Below, in pieces: positions 33,748 to 45,739 of a stretch of DNA of 64,000 bases. Origin of the DNA: Nymphaea colorata (lineage: Eukaryota; Streptophyta; Magnoliopsida; Nymphaeales; Nymphaeaceae); NCBI RefSeq assembly GCF_008831285.2, contig NC_045140.1, forward strand, positions 12,894,505 through 12,958,504. Direction: 5' to 3'. The notes below the pieces were generated by a model. It did no database searches. It was given only the letters and a program-made list of their open reading frames with translations, and was not told the origin of the DNA. The position numbers and the translations under genes are program-made. Numbering within the stretch: position 1 is the stretch's first letter; every line of letters begins with the position of its first letter.

Positions 33748-36700
33748 TGTTTGCATCTCAAAATTTTCATTGGTTTTGGAGTGCTCCAGAAAAATAAGGT
33801 TTTTGTTTTGAAAGAGGAAAGAAAGGGACTCGCCCGTCGGTACGAGGATCGACCGTTCCCGGTGCCTTTACCGGGGGTAATCAACCCAATGACTATGTTT
33901 ATCATTGATGCATTTCGTTTTAACTTAAACATCTTTTTGATTCTATATGTGGTGTAGAAAATATTGAAAGTTTGGAGTTTCAAACTTTTGAAAGGGTTCT
34001 TGAAAAATTGCTTGAAAATGTGAAATGTTTTGAGGAAAAAGTGAAACTAGTAAATATCATTTGAAAAACTTGTGAAAACATTTTGAAATCACTTTAGTGT
34101 TCTCTTAAGACTTTAAGTAGGTTTGAGATTTTGCTCTAATTCGGTTACCACCTAGCTAGAGCTCCATCCCTTCTTGCTTAAGTTCCTTTGGAGAGGTGCT
34201 TGTGATCATAAATGAAATAAAGTGGGTGAGAATGCATGGATGCATTTACCCTATATGATTGAAAAAAATGTAAAACATTCCTACCACAACATTCATCTAA
34301 TGTCATTCCTACCACAACATACATCTAAGATTTCATTATTATAATTATTGTATATAAGAAGGAAAAGTTTTTGAAAAGGGATAGAGATTGTAGACCATCA
34401 AGCATGATTCCAATATTGGGTCATTACTTGGTTTGTGGTCTTATTGAAGTTGGTAAATAGAAAGTTCATGAGGTGAGAATGTTAAAAAGAATACAAGAGA
34501 TAAAACACTCTTATGAAAGGAAAGAGAGATATAAAGAAAGACATGCATACATGTGTACATACCATCACATATACACATATATGAAAGTTTAAGAGAAAAA
34601 GATGTATTGATTCGAAGAGAAATAGAGATTTTAGAGGAAAAGAAAAATATCATACGCATATATGGGTATGAGAAATGTTATAAGAGAAGATATTGGTCTT
34701 GAAAAGAGGAATAAATATTTGAAAGAGAGGAGATGGAGCACATGTACATACGTATTCATGCACATATGAAAATTTATAAAATAGAAAGTGAAAGCATAGA
34801 GAGAGAAAGATGGGGGTCTTCATGTTGGCATAAATGTATATAACATGGGTATACATCCATACCTTCACAAGATTAGAAAAATCAAAGAACAACTTAAAAT
34901 TACCAACTTCAAGTTTGATGTGGGCCGGAGGGGAGCTTGGACTCATGCAAGAGTTTAAGCTAAGTCCCTAAGGCCATGTTAGAAGGTTCTTTTTGAAAAT
35001 GTTTTGAAAAATATGATTCATATAAGTATAGAATGTTATTATTTAGTTTGTTGTAAGGGATATATTTCTTCCACCATTGGGTATGGAAGAAAACAAGCAA
35101 CATAACGAGGCACTCGTTAGGGTTCCTAATGTGATGATTAAGAAGGAAACTAGCGCAAAATGACATGGAAATGCATATTAACATGTATATTTTCGTGAGG
35201 GTTTATTTCGGGTTGGACAAGTCCCAACCTCAAAAATTAATATGAAAATAAAGAGTCCCCAAACCACACTCTCATTCCCGACATGCATTCACATGTAAGT
35301 AAAGAACCAAACAACTATGCATGCATAATATATAGATAACATTCAAGGAAGGAAAGAAAGAAAAATGATGATGGAAAAAGCAAAGTTCAAGTAGGAGGGA
35401 AGATATGATGTAACTATGAATTGATATACTACCTCATCTTCTCATGTTCCCGGTGCACTTGAGTATAGCCTCTTGACTCTAAAATAGAGATTGAGAGCTA
35501 TCTCTTTTGGCCATGGAGAAATGAGGAAGAGAGAAAAATAAGAGGAAACAAAAGAACAAAAAAAATGTATTCATGAAAAGAAAGAACATGATTAAAATGA
35601 AATATCATTTCATCTTTCCATGCTCCCGGTGCACTTTGAGTATAGCCTCTTGTCTCTAAAAAGAGATTGAGAGCTACCTTCTTTAGCCGTGGGGAGATGA
35701 AAATGAGGAGAAAATGTAGAAAGAGAAACAATGTTATATTTAATAAAAGAGAAAGCATGATTCAATCATGAAATGAAAGATCCTCTCATCTTTTCATGCT
35801 CCCAATGCATTTGAGCATAGCCTCTTGTCTCTAAAAAGAGATTGAGGGCTATCTCCTTTGGTCATGGAAAGAGGAGGAAGAGAAAAAAGAAAATAACAAG
35901 AACAAGACTATATTGAAGAATGAAATAACAATAACAACAAAATATATCTATTAAGGAAAAGAACAACGACAACAAGAGACAAGAACAACAACAATATCAT
36001 CTCATCTTCTCATGCTCCCGGTGCATTTGAGCATAGCCTCTTGTCTCTAAAAAGAGGTTGAGTGCTATCTCCTTTGGCCATGGGGAGATGAAGATGAGAA
36101 GAGAAAATGAAAACAACAACAAGACTATGTTTAAAAAAAAGAAATAACATAATAATAAGAATATTAATGAAAAGAAAGAAGAGAGAAATTAAAGGGATGA
36201 AGATTACATACCTCTAATGAGAAATGATATAAGGAAGATGAACACCTTCACTTGAAGATCCTCTTTTGAATGAAGCTCCAAAAGTGCTTGCTCTAAGTTG
36301 GAGAAGGAAATGGAAAGAGGAAGAGGGAGAGAGAGAGAGCTCAAGAGAAACTCTAAGTCTTCAAGTGAGAATACAATAGAGTTTCTCCCAAGGACCAATC
36401 TTGCCCAAGAGGGAGGATATGGGGGGTATTTATAGAGGATTTTGGAGCCAAAACCCAAAATTTGAATTTTTTAACTTAAAAAGACTAAAATCACCCTTCA
36501 AAAGGAGATTTTTTTGGCCAAAAGGAAGGGCAAATCGGTATTGTCCACCCAAAAAGACTAAAATTACCCTCTAAAAGGATGTTTTTTGGTCAAAAGGAGG
36601 GGTAAATTGGTCTTGTTTACCAAAAAGACTAAAATCACCCTATAAAAAGAGGTTTTTTGGTCAAAAGGAGGGGCAAATCGGTCTTGTTTAAAAAAGACTA

Positions 36701-37086
36701 AAATCACCCTCTAAAAGGAGGTTTTTTGATCAAAAGGAGGGGCAAATCGGTCTTGTTTAAAAAAAGACTAAAATCACCCTCTAAAAGGAGGTTTTTTGAT
36801 CAAAAGGAGGGGCAAATCGGTCTTGTTTAAAAAAAAGACTAAAATCACCATCTAAAAGGAGGTTTTTGGTCAAAAGAAAGGGCAAATTAGTCTTAAATGA
36901 TTGATTTGGATCTGAACTTGGGTTTTGGATCTAAAATTAGTATTTTGGATTTAATTTGGATCTGAGAGTAGTATTTTGGATTTAATTTGGATCTGAATGT
37001 TGTATTTTGAAAATCTTGTGCCTAAATTTGAATTTCGCACTTGGATAAAACATCATAGTCCTTTAGAAAAATTTGGGGTGATTACA
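33748..37086 (-). repeat. Tat 5' LTR (right copy)
   Basis: Partner of 14838-18177 with the same tandem arrays. As the upstream LTR of a minus-strand element it should hold the promoter. A TATTTATAGAGG-like word is present on the plus strand near 36425-36440, and no minus-strand TATA box was fixed. Its right edge abuts TATCC and the copia polypurine tract. Confidence 0.95.
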
Positions 37087-37096
37087 TATCCCCAAC

Positions 37097-37107
37097 TTGA
37101 GGGGGAG
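37097..37107 (+). promoter_or_regulatory. Copia polypurine tract
   Basis: TTGAGGGGGAG lies immediately before the copia 3' LTR, the classic place and sequence for the plus-strand primer. It is one of the few copia bases left to the right of the nested element. Confidence 0.92.
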
Positions 37108-37363
37108 TGTTAATGTGTAAGACACAACTCTAGTTGTGAGACTGTTACAACAAGCATAACAGCTCATCCTTCCAACAGATTGTACAGCTGTAATGTAATG
37201 AAATTGTGTCATGTATGTATAAATAACTTGATGTAAAGATAGCAAATAAAATACATGAATAAGAATTGAGTTTCGGACTCCTTCTCTTTGTTACCTGCGT
37301 GTGAGCATCCTCCCCTGTTTTCTGCAGATTTCTGAAATTCCTCACAGAAACTCAAGTTTGACA
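37108..37363 (+). repeat. Copia 3' LTR
   Basis: It begins TGTTAATGTG, ends TTTGACA and is followed by the CGCAT duplication. It is 256 bp, the same length as the 5' LTR. About 12 substitutions separate the two by hand count. Confidence 0.95.
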
Positions 37364-37830
37364 CGCATAGCTTCCCCCGCCTCCCCCAACACACCGCTGC
37401 CCTCCCCTTCCCCTCCACTGTCTGCTGCCCCCCCTTTCCCCTCCCTCTACTGCCACCACCGCTACCCATTTCCCCTCCACCATTTGCCGCCCTCCCTTTG
37501 CTGCCGCCACGGCCACCCATTTACCCTCCACCATCTGCCACCCTCCCTTTCCCCTCCCTTTGCTGCCACCACTGCTGCCCATTTCCTCTCCCACTGCTTG
37601 CGTGGCCGCCCTCCCCTTTCTCTGCCTGTTCTACACACATTGCCTCCCCTTTCACCTCCCATGTAGTGTATACCGCCTCTCCTTTCACTTCTCACACAGC
37701 ACATGGCCACCTCCCCTTTCTACTCCCCCTTCTGCACCTATCACCTATTTCACCCCTCACATAGTGCACACCGCCCTTCCCTTCCCATTTTGCAGGTGCT
37801 TCATATCACTTTTTTTTTTTAATTTTCTTT
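37364..37830. repeat. C/T-rich tract right of the copia insertion
   Basis: Long C/T-rich sequence with recurrent CTGCCACC, CCCCTCCC and CCTCCCCTTTC words and partial repeats such as CACATAGTGCACACCGCC. It gives proline/serine open frames on one strand and glycine-rich frames on the other, which I take as composition artefacts. It continues the pyrimidine tract interrupted at 10384. Confidence 0.75.
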
Positions 37831-38435
37831 CCCATTCTTGCTGATGAATTCGTGATTTTTTGGCTTCATCCTTTGTGATTATTCCATTATTGCTGATATC
37901 AATTGATTAAGCACTAGGTTAGTGATTATTATTTTCTTGATCAGATGTGTAACAGATGAAGATAAATGTTTGCTTGTTTTTGTCCTTCGATTTGACGTGG
38001 TTTCTGTTTGAATTGATGATTGATTCCTTAACACACATAGTTTCATTTATGACATTTGAAGACTCCTACCTGCTATGGCATGTTTCTTCTTTTTAGAGTG
38101 AAATATATGAAATTGTGCTGCACTAGCAGCTGGTTTTTTTAGACACCATCGTTCCAATTTTTGAAGCATGCAGTAAGTGAAATCTTGAAAAACATTTATA
38201 TGAGCAGCTGTAGATGTATATTGAGTGTTTTGTAGATGAGGTTTAGATGTGTATTGAGTGTCTTATGGATGAGAGCTTTAGATGGTGTCAAGAGAGGACA
38301 CCACCATTCCAATTTTTTCAGCTTATTCAGTGTCATAGAGATGAGCATAATGTATTAGGAGACAGAAAAATCTCTGAAGCTTTTTCTAGTGATGTCTATT
38401 ATGCCAATAAGAGTAATTAAATAAGAGTATCAACA
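37831..38435. other. Non-coding, no gene recognised
   Basis: AT-rich sequence with short internal repeats, for example GTGTATTGAGTGT (about 38217 and 38248) and two similar ACACCA-CATTCCAATTTTT phrases (about 38142 and 38300). No protein is recognised. Confidence 0.5.
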
Positions 38436-38627
38436 TTGCAAGGAATGATAAAAAAACATGTAAATGGCAAGCTCTTCTACCATAAGATGCTGAAATGTAA
38501 ATGTGGCCAGGTACCTATGAGAATGGTAAAGCAATGGCATAATGCAATAAGACTATTTTGTGGTTGCGGGAACTATATATGTGATATTTGGCTTCCTTTG
38601 TATGATTTATTTATCAACATTTTATAA
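38436..38627 (+). pseudogene. Possible GRF-type zinc-finger relic
   Basis: A 63-residue frame contains KCKCGQVPMRMVKQWHNAIR followed by LFCGCGNY. The spacing C-x-CG ... N-x-x-R-x-F-x-GC-x-NY resembles the GRF zinc finger, common in short plant proteins often found near transposons. The middle lacks the usual Thr/Ser signature. It may be a fragment or a chance match. Confidence 0.35.
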
Positions 38628-38651
38628 GAAGACTATTAACTAGTTTTTTGT

Positions 38652-38654
<3 letters not shown>

Positions 38655-38712
<58 letters not shown>

Positions 38713-38728
38713 GAGAGAGAGAGAGAGA
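38655..38728. repeat. (TA)n followed by (GA)n microsatellite
   Basis: About 27 TA units, then TG, TA and about 8 GA units. Confidence 0.95.
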
Positions 38729-39472
38729 TAAACAGACACACACTGTGGAAGGTCAATTCCGTTAGATCAGCTATATATGCTATTGTTAGCTGAGTCCATA
38801 GATTCATAATTTGAAATGTTTCGAACTTTAACCCATGTAAGATGGCTTTTTCACAGAAAGCCCCTTAGATTGTTCTCTTGTTCTCTAGGTTTGGTCCGTA
38901 TTCGCTTTCATGAATAACAGGTGCCTTCGAGATTTGAACCAGCTGCCTACCAATCAATGACCCAAGTAGTTGCATGATAACCCTCAGGGCCCAATCTCTT
39001 TAATTTTCTTTTGTATGCGTATATTTGTAATTAATATGTTGATTATCTAAATAATGTCAATATTCATCTTCAAGTTTTCATTTTACAAACTATTCATCTT
39101 CAATTTCTCATTTTACAAATTTTTGTTTGTGAAAATGTGACAGTTGCTAGATTTGTTGGAGTGAAGTTTAATCCCCATTGCTAGTATCAAAAACTTTCTT
39201 AATGTATAAGTCCTTTCAGTTATCTCTCCTTCATTCAATTTTCTTTTTCATTGGAACTCCTTAAGTTGGAAGTCTTAAGCCAGCTCACTTGGTCAGCCAT
39301 GTGGAGCCACATATGCATATTATGCCAAGAGATACATCATGGGCATTATTGGGCACTCCACTTCTTTCGACTTGGAAGGTTTTAAGTTCGCTTCTAGCGG
39401 GGTGGGGTTTTATTTGGAAATAAAATCAGAAAACCCTCAACCATATATGTACATTATTCTTTTATATATAAC
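38729..39472. other. Non-coding spacer before the old gypsy element
   Basis: AT-rich; no protein, RNA gene or repeat family recognised. It ends at the TAGAT target duplication at 39473-39477. Confidence 0.5.
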
Positions 39473-39477
39473 TAGAT

Positions 39478-40009
39478 TGATGCAAGTTGGAGAATGTCAA
39501 GTCTAAGCTTGCAGAAAACGACACTATAAAGCTGTTAAACTACAAGAACTATGATACAAGTAAAGACAAAAAGGGAAGCTGATGCTTAAAACAAAAGCAA
39601 CAAGACTAAAAGATAGCATTTATGATTCTTCAACTACTTACAAAGTTGGTGCTCACATCCCTTACATGTGGACGAGGGAAAGATTTTGGGTTTAGACCCA
39701 AGTAAAACAACTTGGATCCAACTGGATCCAAATGCATACAAATCAGATTTTAAATACAAATAGGGATAAAAAATATAACTCAAATTACGAGCCAAAATGT
39801 GGATGAAGCTGATGAAAAAATGTAAGCACGCCATGATTGTCCCTTCGTTTGCTTCTTGAATCTACACAAAGATGATCCATCTCAACTAAGCCTTAATTTG
39901 TAGTAGATTCAATTGTTGGCGTCTTTTGGCTTGCACTAGAGTTCAGTTGTGGGACTTGAGTTGTAGGAACAAGACCATACACATAAGGAGATGGTCATGC
40001 TCTGTATCA
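39478..40009 (-). repeat. Old gypsy 3' LTR
   Basis: It aligns end to end with 48287-48816 through shared words such as AAGCTTGCAGAAAACGAC, GTAGCATTTATGATTCTTC and CTACACAAAG. Divergence is roughly 15-20 percent by eye. On the minus strand a GGGAGAA purine tract precedes its TGATACA start. Confidence 0.88.
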
Positions 40010-40069
40010 TTCTCCCATGGTTGGAGAGAAGTTATCTCCCATAAATCATTGTCACTAGATTAGGAAACA

Positions 40070-41330
40070 GATCAGAGACATTGAAAATTGGCAAAATATG
40101 CCAATCATTGGGAAGCACAATCTGGTAAGCATTTTTTCTTACACAATGAAGGATTTGAAAAGAACCATATTTCTTTGACTTAGCTTATTGTAGGTCCCTA
40201 CAGGACATTGTTTAGGATAAAGGTAGACCGAGACAAGTTGGCCTACTTTAAAATTAACATTTAAGTGATCTTGATCAACATAGGACTTATAGGTTTTGTA
40301 GCTTTAATGTAGCTTTTATTTAACCTGATTATGACTATCACACATGTACCCAAAGTGTTGCAAGTGTGTGATCTCCGACACTAGGGATAGATCAATCACA
40401 TGATTTGGGATTGACCATATGCCACTTGGAATGAGTCTTCCTAGTAGATCGATTGACCAAATTATTCTATGAAAATTCAACTTGAAAGTAGCAGTCAGTC
40501 ATAGGTTTTGGTATTCTCCCCTACAAGGCACTAGAGTAAGTTTCCTAAAATTTGGTTGATTACCTTGGTTTGGCTATTGGTTTGTGGGTGGTAAGTACTA
40601 TTGAATTAAATTTTAGTCTTTAGCAAAGACCATAATGAATGCCAGAAATGACTTAGGAATCTTGTATCTTGGTTTGATGTGTTTGAACAAGAAAGACCAT
40701 AAAAGTTTGCAACATCTCTGAAATAGTAAGACACACCTAATGACACATCTACCATCCGCTTGCAATGAACAAAAATGATCATGTTCAAAAAATTGGTCCA
40801 TAACCACCATTATTGAGTCCACTCCATGAACTATTTTGAGAAGTCCAACAATGAAGTCCATAAAAACATGTTCATATGACCGATCCAAAATAGGTAAGGA
40901 AGTATACATCTGACTATTTTGACCATGCTCTTTCGCAACCTGGTAGGCATGACAATATTGGACAAAATTGACAACATCTCTCCTCATCCTTGGCCAAAAG
41001 TAACATTCTTCTAATAAGGAATATATCTTATCCTAACCAAAATGTCTTGACATTCCATCTCTGAGAAGTTTTGGAATAAGCTATAACCTTAATGAGAATT
41101 GAGGAATACACAACTTATTCCCACAAAAGCAGTAGCCATTATGGATGGAAAATTGGAAGTCCAGTGGCTGTGGTGCAGCGGAACACTCAGTTCATATTTA
41201 ATTGAAGTTTGGATTAGAATGATGCATGTCTTTACAACTTTCAAACCTTACCACCTCCACAAACATAGACATTAAGAGGTTTTTCTGTTGAGTGTGTTTG
41301 CAACTCTGTCAAGTTTTTTTGACTGATAGT
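40070..41330 (-). pseudogene. Old gypsy integrase
   Basis: On the minus strand the zinc-finger part (GMSRHFG, CYFWPRMRRDVVNFVQYCH) is followed by the core with VFMDFIVGL (first catalytic Asp), then scrambled frames. The GPY/F-type C-terminus lies near 40070-40200 (SKKYGSFQILHCVRKNAYQI, then FNVSDLFP). This arrangement is typical of chromovirus-type gypsy elements. No chromodomain was seen after it. Multiple stops and frameshifts are present. Confidence 0.82.
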
Positions 41331-41381
41331 GAAAAAAAAGTGTATTCTTGTAAGAATTGACCCACTTGACATGACAAACAC

Positions 41382-42318
41382 TCATTTTCTTTTGGTTGTG
41401 GAGATACTTGAGTGCTTCATGTTTAGAGTAAAGGACAAATTCTTTACAACTGAGATAGTGCTTCCAATATCAAAGAGCTCGTACAACAAAATAAGATTCC
41501 AAGTCATAGATGAATACTGACATTTTTTTCCGTTCAATTTTTCACTAAATAAAGAGATAGACTTCTTGTTCTGACTGAAGACAGCGCTTATCCCAATCTC
41601 TACCTCAAAGACTTTGAAGAAGCCTAATAAAGCCAGTACTGGTGGATGGATCATGTGATCCTTAGTGATGGAGAATGCATTCTCAGCAGCTGAGGTCCAC
41701 CTAAATTCTTCAACTTTGAGACACTCAGGGATAGAAGCCATAATGGCTAAACCATGAAACCTTTGGATTTCACCCATAGTTTTTGGAGTTGGCGAATCAA
41801 CAATAGCTTGTACCATTGATCGATCAGCTCATACTCCCTTTGATGACACAATAAACCGAGAAAACAAGGATTGAAGTAAGGAAACTGCAGTTTTTGGCAA
41901 TGACACAATTTTTCCTAATGCAAGGTCTCTAGGACCTGGTGCAGATGGCGTAGATGATCAAAGACCGTGACACTAAATATGAGAATGTCACCAAAATATA
42001 CAACAACAAAGTTTCCAATGTATGACCAATGACACTCATGAAGGTGCTTGGTGCATTAGATAATCCAAACGACATGCCTAATAACTTATACAGTTCATCT
42101 CGTGTCTTAAATGTTGTTTTTTCCTTCATTTCCATCATGAACTCTTAGCTAATGGTACCCACTTTTTAAATCAATTTTTTTTTAGAACACTCACGCTCTT
42201 GCTAGCATATCCAACATATCATCCAATCTTGGATGGGGAACAGATACTTGTTAGTAATATTGTTAATAGCTTGACTATCCATGCACATCCTTTTTGTTCC
42301 TTTTTTTTTTTGGAGTCA
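41382..42318 (-). pseudogene. Old gypsy RT (C-terminal part) and RNase H
   Basis: From the right, HPRLDDMLDMLARA and [14 protein letters not shown] lead into [13 protein letters not shown], with the YFDD box read as YFGD (Asp to Gly). Then PTPKTMGEIQRFHGLA, PVLALLGFFKVFEVE and FSEKLNGKKCQYSSM mark the thumb, connection and RNase H. Frames change several times. The RT N-terminus continues beyond the insertion at 44780. Confidence 0.85.
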
Positions 42319-42323
42319 GTAAC

Positions 42324-44774
42324 TGTTGGGAGCATACTACTCGGCCCAGCAAAAATCGCCGCCGAGAGCATCTCCCCTTCTCAATATCACTTGGGAGGAG
42401 CCTTTGTTCTCGACCGGACGGCGGAAACGGCCGGTCTTAGACGAAGCGCCGACCCACTGGCCGGCTGTATGAGGAGGCGACCCCCACCGTGGCACGGCCG
42501 CCTAGTCGTGGGTGTCGTTACTGCCGCGAGAGGCTCGGCCTGCCTGACCGATCTCGTTTACTCCCACAGTAGGTGATTGATGTGGTTAGAGAGGTTGCTC
42601 TCCACTTATAGTGCACCGAGGAACCTGAAGGGCTTGGGCCCTACGTTGTTGCCACTTGCCGCAGCCTTTCGAGGTTGGCTCGGCCGAAATGCATCTGCAG
42701 TAAGCTGATGCTCGGGAGATGCTAGCCGAGTGCTGGAGAGGTTATCTCCTATGGTTTTCCACCATGATTCACCGAGAGTCACGACAGTCTTATCTGGCCT
42801 CCTGACGATGAAACCACCATTCCCACTCGGCTTCTCTCGATGAGAAACCAGCCTAAACCACGGCTTAGATCGTCCTTTTCAGATCCTCCCCCACTGGCCT
42901 AACCAGTAACGAGCGAGGTTGAAGCTTACTAAGGCCGAACCTTGCAGGGCTCGCTGAGACCCAGTCTCGGCCCTCCTTTCCGACAGTCCCTCTCCCGTAC
43001 CATAGGATTAGAATTGCCTACTAGGGACGACGTTGGCTTGGTCTGAATACTGTAAGGGGTTGGGCCGTGGAAATTATCGATGCCTACCTTGTCCTTAACA
43101 GTCCGGAGCAGTCGTTGCTCAAGTACTAGCCAGTTACTAGGTGGTCTCCTCGCCAAAGGGTACTAGTCCAGCCATGTCCACACGATTGGTTTTCTTCTTC
43201 ATTGGTACTAGCCACTTTCCACCAGTCTTCTCTGAGCCTTCCCGTAGTCTTCATCCAGCCTCTAATCTACCTCCGTTGTCGAGGGAGATGACGAGACGAA
43301 GCTTGCAAATGCATCGGGGAAATCATGCGTAGGTTTAGCACCTCTGGGGAGGGTTCCGGCAGCCTCCTTGAGCACACTCTTCCCCTCCTTTCCTACCAGC
43401 CAGAACCACGGCCCAGGGAACTTCATCTCTACCAGCCAGAGCCACGAGCTGAAGAGCTACACCACCATTATGATGGGGAGATACACGCCATCATGGGCAG
43501 GGAGATGAGAGACGATCTCAAGCTAAGTACACGACTTCTTCAAAAATAACTTCTATTCCAACATATCTTTGCCCGAAGGCTCAATGAGATACTTATAGGC
43601 TCACGGCCTAGGAATACACTAAAAGATAATAACTAATCTAATAAATGGCTTCTGGTGAAGCCTCAAAACATTAAAAGCCTAGCTAGGGAAGTGCGAGGGA
43701 GGTTGGCATTGAAGAGTCTTCTGCGCAAGCCAAGGTCCTTGCGAGAATCCAATGACCATTAATTGGTAGGGCAGATGACGATGGTCCTGATGAGGAGAGA
43801 GGAAAGGCGAGTTGGTGATGGCGGGTTCCAAGGGGATGGCTTCAATGGCATTGAAGGCTGGTGGGTGGATGGCGAGGCATTGATGGCGCACATGAGAATG
43901 GCACACATTGATTGCCGGTATGGGAATGATGCACTCTGCCTTGTACGAGGATCTCCTTGATGATGAGGGAGGAGGAGCTCTGAAGGCTGGCCGGTTCCAA
44001 GGTGGAGATTAATGTCTGGCGCTGAGTTTCAAGCTGGCATTCATCGCAGGTGGTTGGGACATTGAAGGGGGCGAGTCTTGGTTCCCTTCTAGAAGCGGGT
44101 AGAAGATGGGTTGGTTGTGAAAGGACCATTCTGCTCTTCCTCGCCATGGCTGCCGCCACTTGGATGCTTGTTGGATGCCTACTGCCATTGATCACCCTCA
44201 TCAGTGGTGCTGACATCTTGGGTTCACGTTGTGGTGGTCTGACCGCTTGCTAGCGCGCTCGCCCGCGCCCGGTTGTCCTGACTGCTGCTGCCTTGCTCAC
44301 AGCAGCCCTTCGGCTACGGCCAACAATTTTTCCTCTGTGTGGCCTTTAGCCCGGCCATCCTGGCCATTGGACCGTCATAGCATCGGGTTGCCTGACCAGT
44401 GACTGGTGCTACCGCCGACCTCTGTTGGCCACCAACTGTGTTGCGGCCTCCCTGCTTGGAGTCGGCCCTGGTTTGCCTACCCGTCCTTGGTGCTGTCGGC
44501 TATGCCCGCGTCTACGTCCGTGGGCTTACGACCTTCTTGGTCGCGGACTCGGCCGCGGTCACCATTGGCCTTACCCTCACCTGCTTGGCTGATGCGCCTC
44601 GGTCAGACTTACCTCGGCCGGCGCTCCCATTGCGGTCTTTGTGCCTGGTCATCAGCTTGGTCGACTGGGATGCTAGTCCTATGGCGCTCACGGAGGTCTT
44701 TGCCCGTTGTTAATCTGGCCCTCCTCGGCCTTGCTTCTGGCTGCTCTCGGCAGGGTAGATTTTGGCTCGTAACA
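42324..44774. mobile_element. LTR-like insertion (probable solo LTR), about 2.45 kb
   Basis: This GC-rich block interrupts the RT of the old gypsy element. It begins TGTTGGGAGC and ends CTCGTAACA, so it has TGTT...AACA ends. It is flanked by GTAAC (42319-42323) and ATAAC (44775-44779), a 5-bp duplication with one mismatch. Removing it rejoins the RT reading (CNF then VTDSKKK). No RT, integrase or gag was found inside and no internal LTR pair was seen, so a solo LTR or a non-autonomous element fits. A direct repeat CTACCAGCCAGA-CCACG occurs near 43398 and 43431. Orientation is unknown. Confidence 0.65.
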
Positions 44775-44779
44775 ATAAC

Positions 44780-45159
44780 CTAGAAATTGCACATGGACTA
44801 ACACTCTCGTGAATGTGACTATTTCAACTTTTTCGCAACAATTCATCACTTGCCTCTGAAACTTGGCATGCTCAATAGGGTTCATGCGAAAGGCCAGAAG
44901 ATTCGACAGGCTGGCTTTCAGGACTAGGTCTATAGCATGTTGAACATCTCGATTTTGGTGGTAGTTCATTTAACTGATCTTCTGGCAGGATATCTTTAAA
45001 CTCAGATATGAGTGGCGCTACCTCCTTTGAAATGCTAAAAGGAATGGAAGATACTGGTTTGGTTATCAAAGCGTAACAAAACCCCTCTTCTTCACAATGT
45101 TGCAAGAACTTTTTACACGACAATCTCACAAAATTTGAAGGCCACCACGTCCAACTCAT
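44780..45159 (-). pseudogene. Old gypsy pol, segment between protease and RT
   Basis: KEVAPLISEFKDILPEDQL and NELPPKSR continue after a frameshift as DVQHAIDLVLKASLSNLLAF and RMNPIEHAKFQRQVMN. This is the standard lead-in to the gypsy RT. It is separated from the rest of the RT by the insertion at 42324-44774. The protease further right was not resolved. Confidence 0.85.
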
Positions 45160-45739
45160 TGGGTTGTGCTTTTCTTAGTAGGTAGTAAAACAACCTTCTG
45201 GCCCTTAAACTTAAATGAATAAGTGTTATTGTGTCCATCATGAATGGTTCTCTGGTGAAACTAACACCGCCACCGAAGGATAATATGACAAGCATTCATA
45301 GGAGCAACATCATACCATACCTCATCTAGAGATCCCATAGAAATCCTTACCAAACATTAGTAGGTGATACAAACTTCTCTGTTCTTAAATCAAGTAATCC
45401 AATATGGCTGTGTGCATTTCTCAGGTTTTAAACCTAAGGTAGAAACTCTCCTATATAACTAGGTTCTCAAATGCACCACTTTTGACAATCACATCGCAAA
45501 CATACCCTTCACACTTACATTGAGTCTTGAAAATATTACTTTGCAGCCATGAAGAATATGTTTTGCCTTAAGTGTAGCCATAACATGGCAAATTCACAAA
45601 AGATTGCTTATGCCATCACCTTCAAAATGTATAGTGAGTTCTTGATCAAAGCTTTCTTTAGATGAGTTACTCAAAGTTGTGGTCTTCATTTTCTTTAGAG
45701 TTTGAGGGTTCTCTTATAGCTTTGCTAAATGGGTTTTGT

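Larger units (their letters stand above)
14838..37086 (-). mobile_element. Tat-clade Ty3/gypsy retrotransposon nested in copia, apparently duplicated interior
   Basis: LTRs of about 3,340 bp (14838-18177 and 33748-37086) bound it. On the plus strand they begin TGTTTGCATC and end GATTACA. Target duplications are GATCC (14833-14837) and TATCC (37087-37091), one mismatch. The element reads on the minus strand, so the right LTR is its 5' LTR. Gene order is a plant-mobile-domain-like ORF, gag, protease, RT, RNase H, a second RNase H, and integrase. The second RNase H is the mark of the Tat/Ogre clade. The interior is present twice around a run of 100 N. Counting it once, the element would be about 15.8 kb. 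Confidence 0.94.
10385..37363 (+). mobile_element. Ty1/copia retrotransposon, split by a nested gypsy element
   Basis: The two 256-bp LTRs (10385-10640 and 37108-37363) are flanked by exact 5-bp copies of CGCAT at 10380-10384 and 37364-37368. The coding order protease-integrase-RT-RNase H is diagnostic of copia. The body runs from 10641 to 14837 and resumes at 37087, where only the polypurine tract and 3' LTR remain; everything between belongs to the inserted Tat element. Without the insertion the element would be about 4.7 kb. By hand count the LTRs differ at about 12 positions (near 5 percent), so it is older than its guest. All coding parts carry frameshifts or stops. Confidence 0.95.

Noticed and set aside
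37209-37844. Pro/Ser-rich and Gly-rich open frames right of the copia LTR
   Set aside because: Low-complexity C/T tract open on both strands; composition explains it.
44399-44783. Plus-strand open frames resembling a membrane protein (Leu/Ala-rich)
   Set aside because: They lie in a GC-rich LTR-like insertion, overlap in two frames and show no conserved motif.
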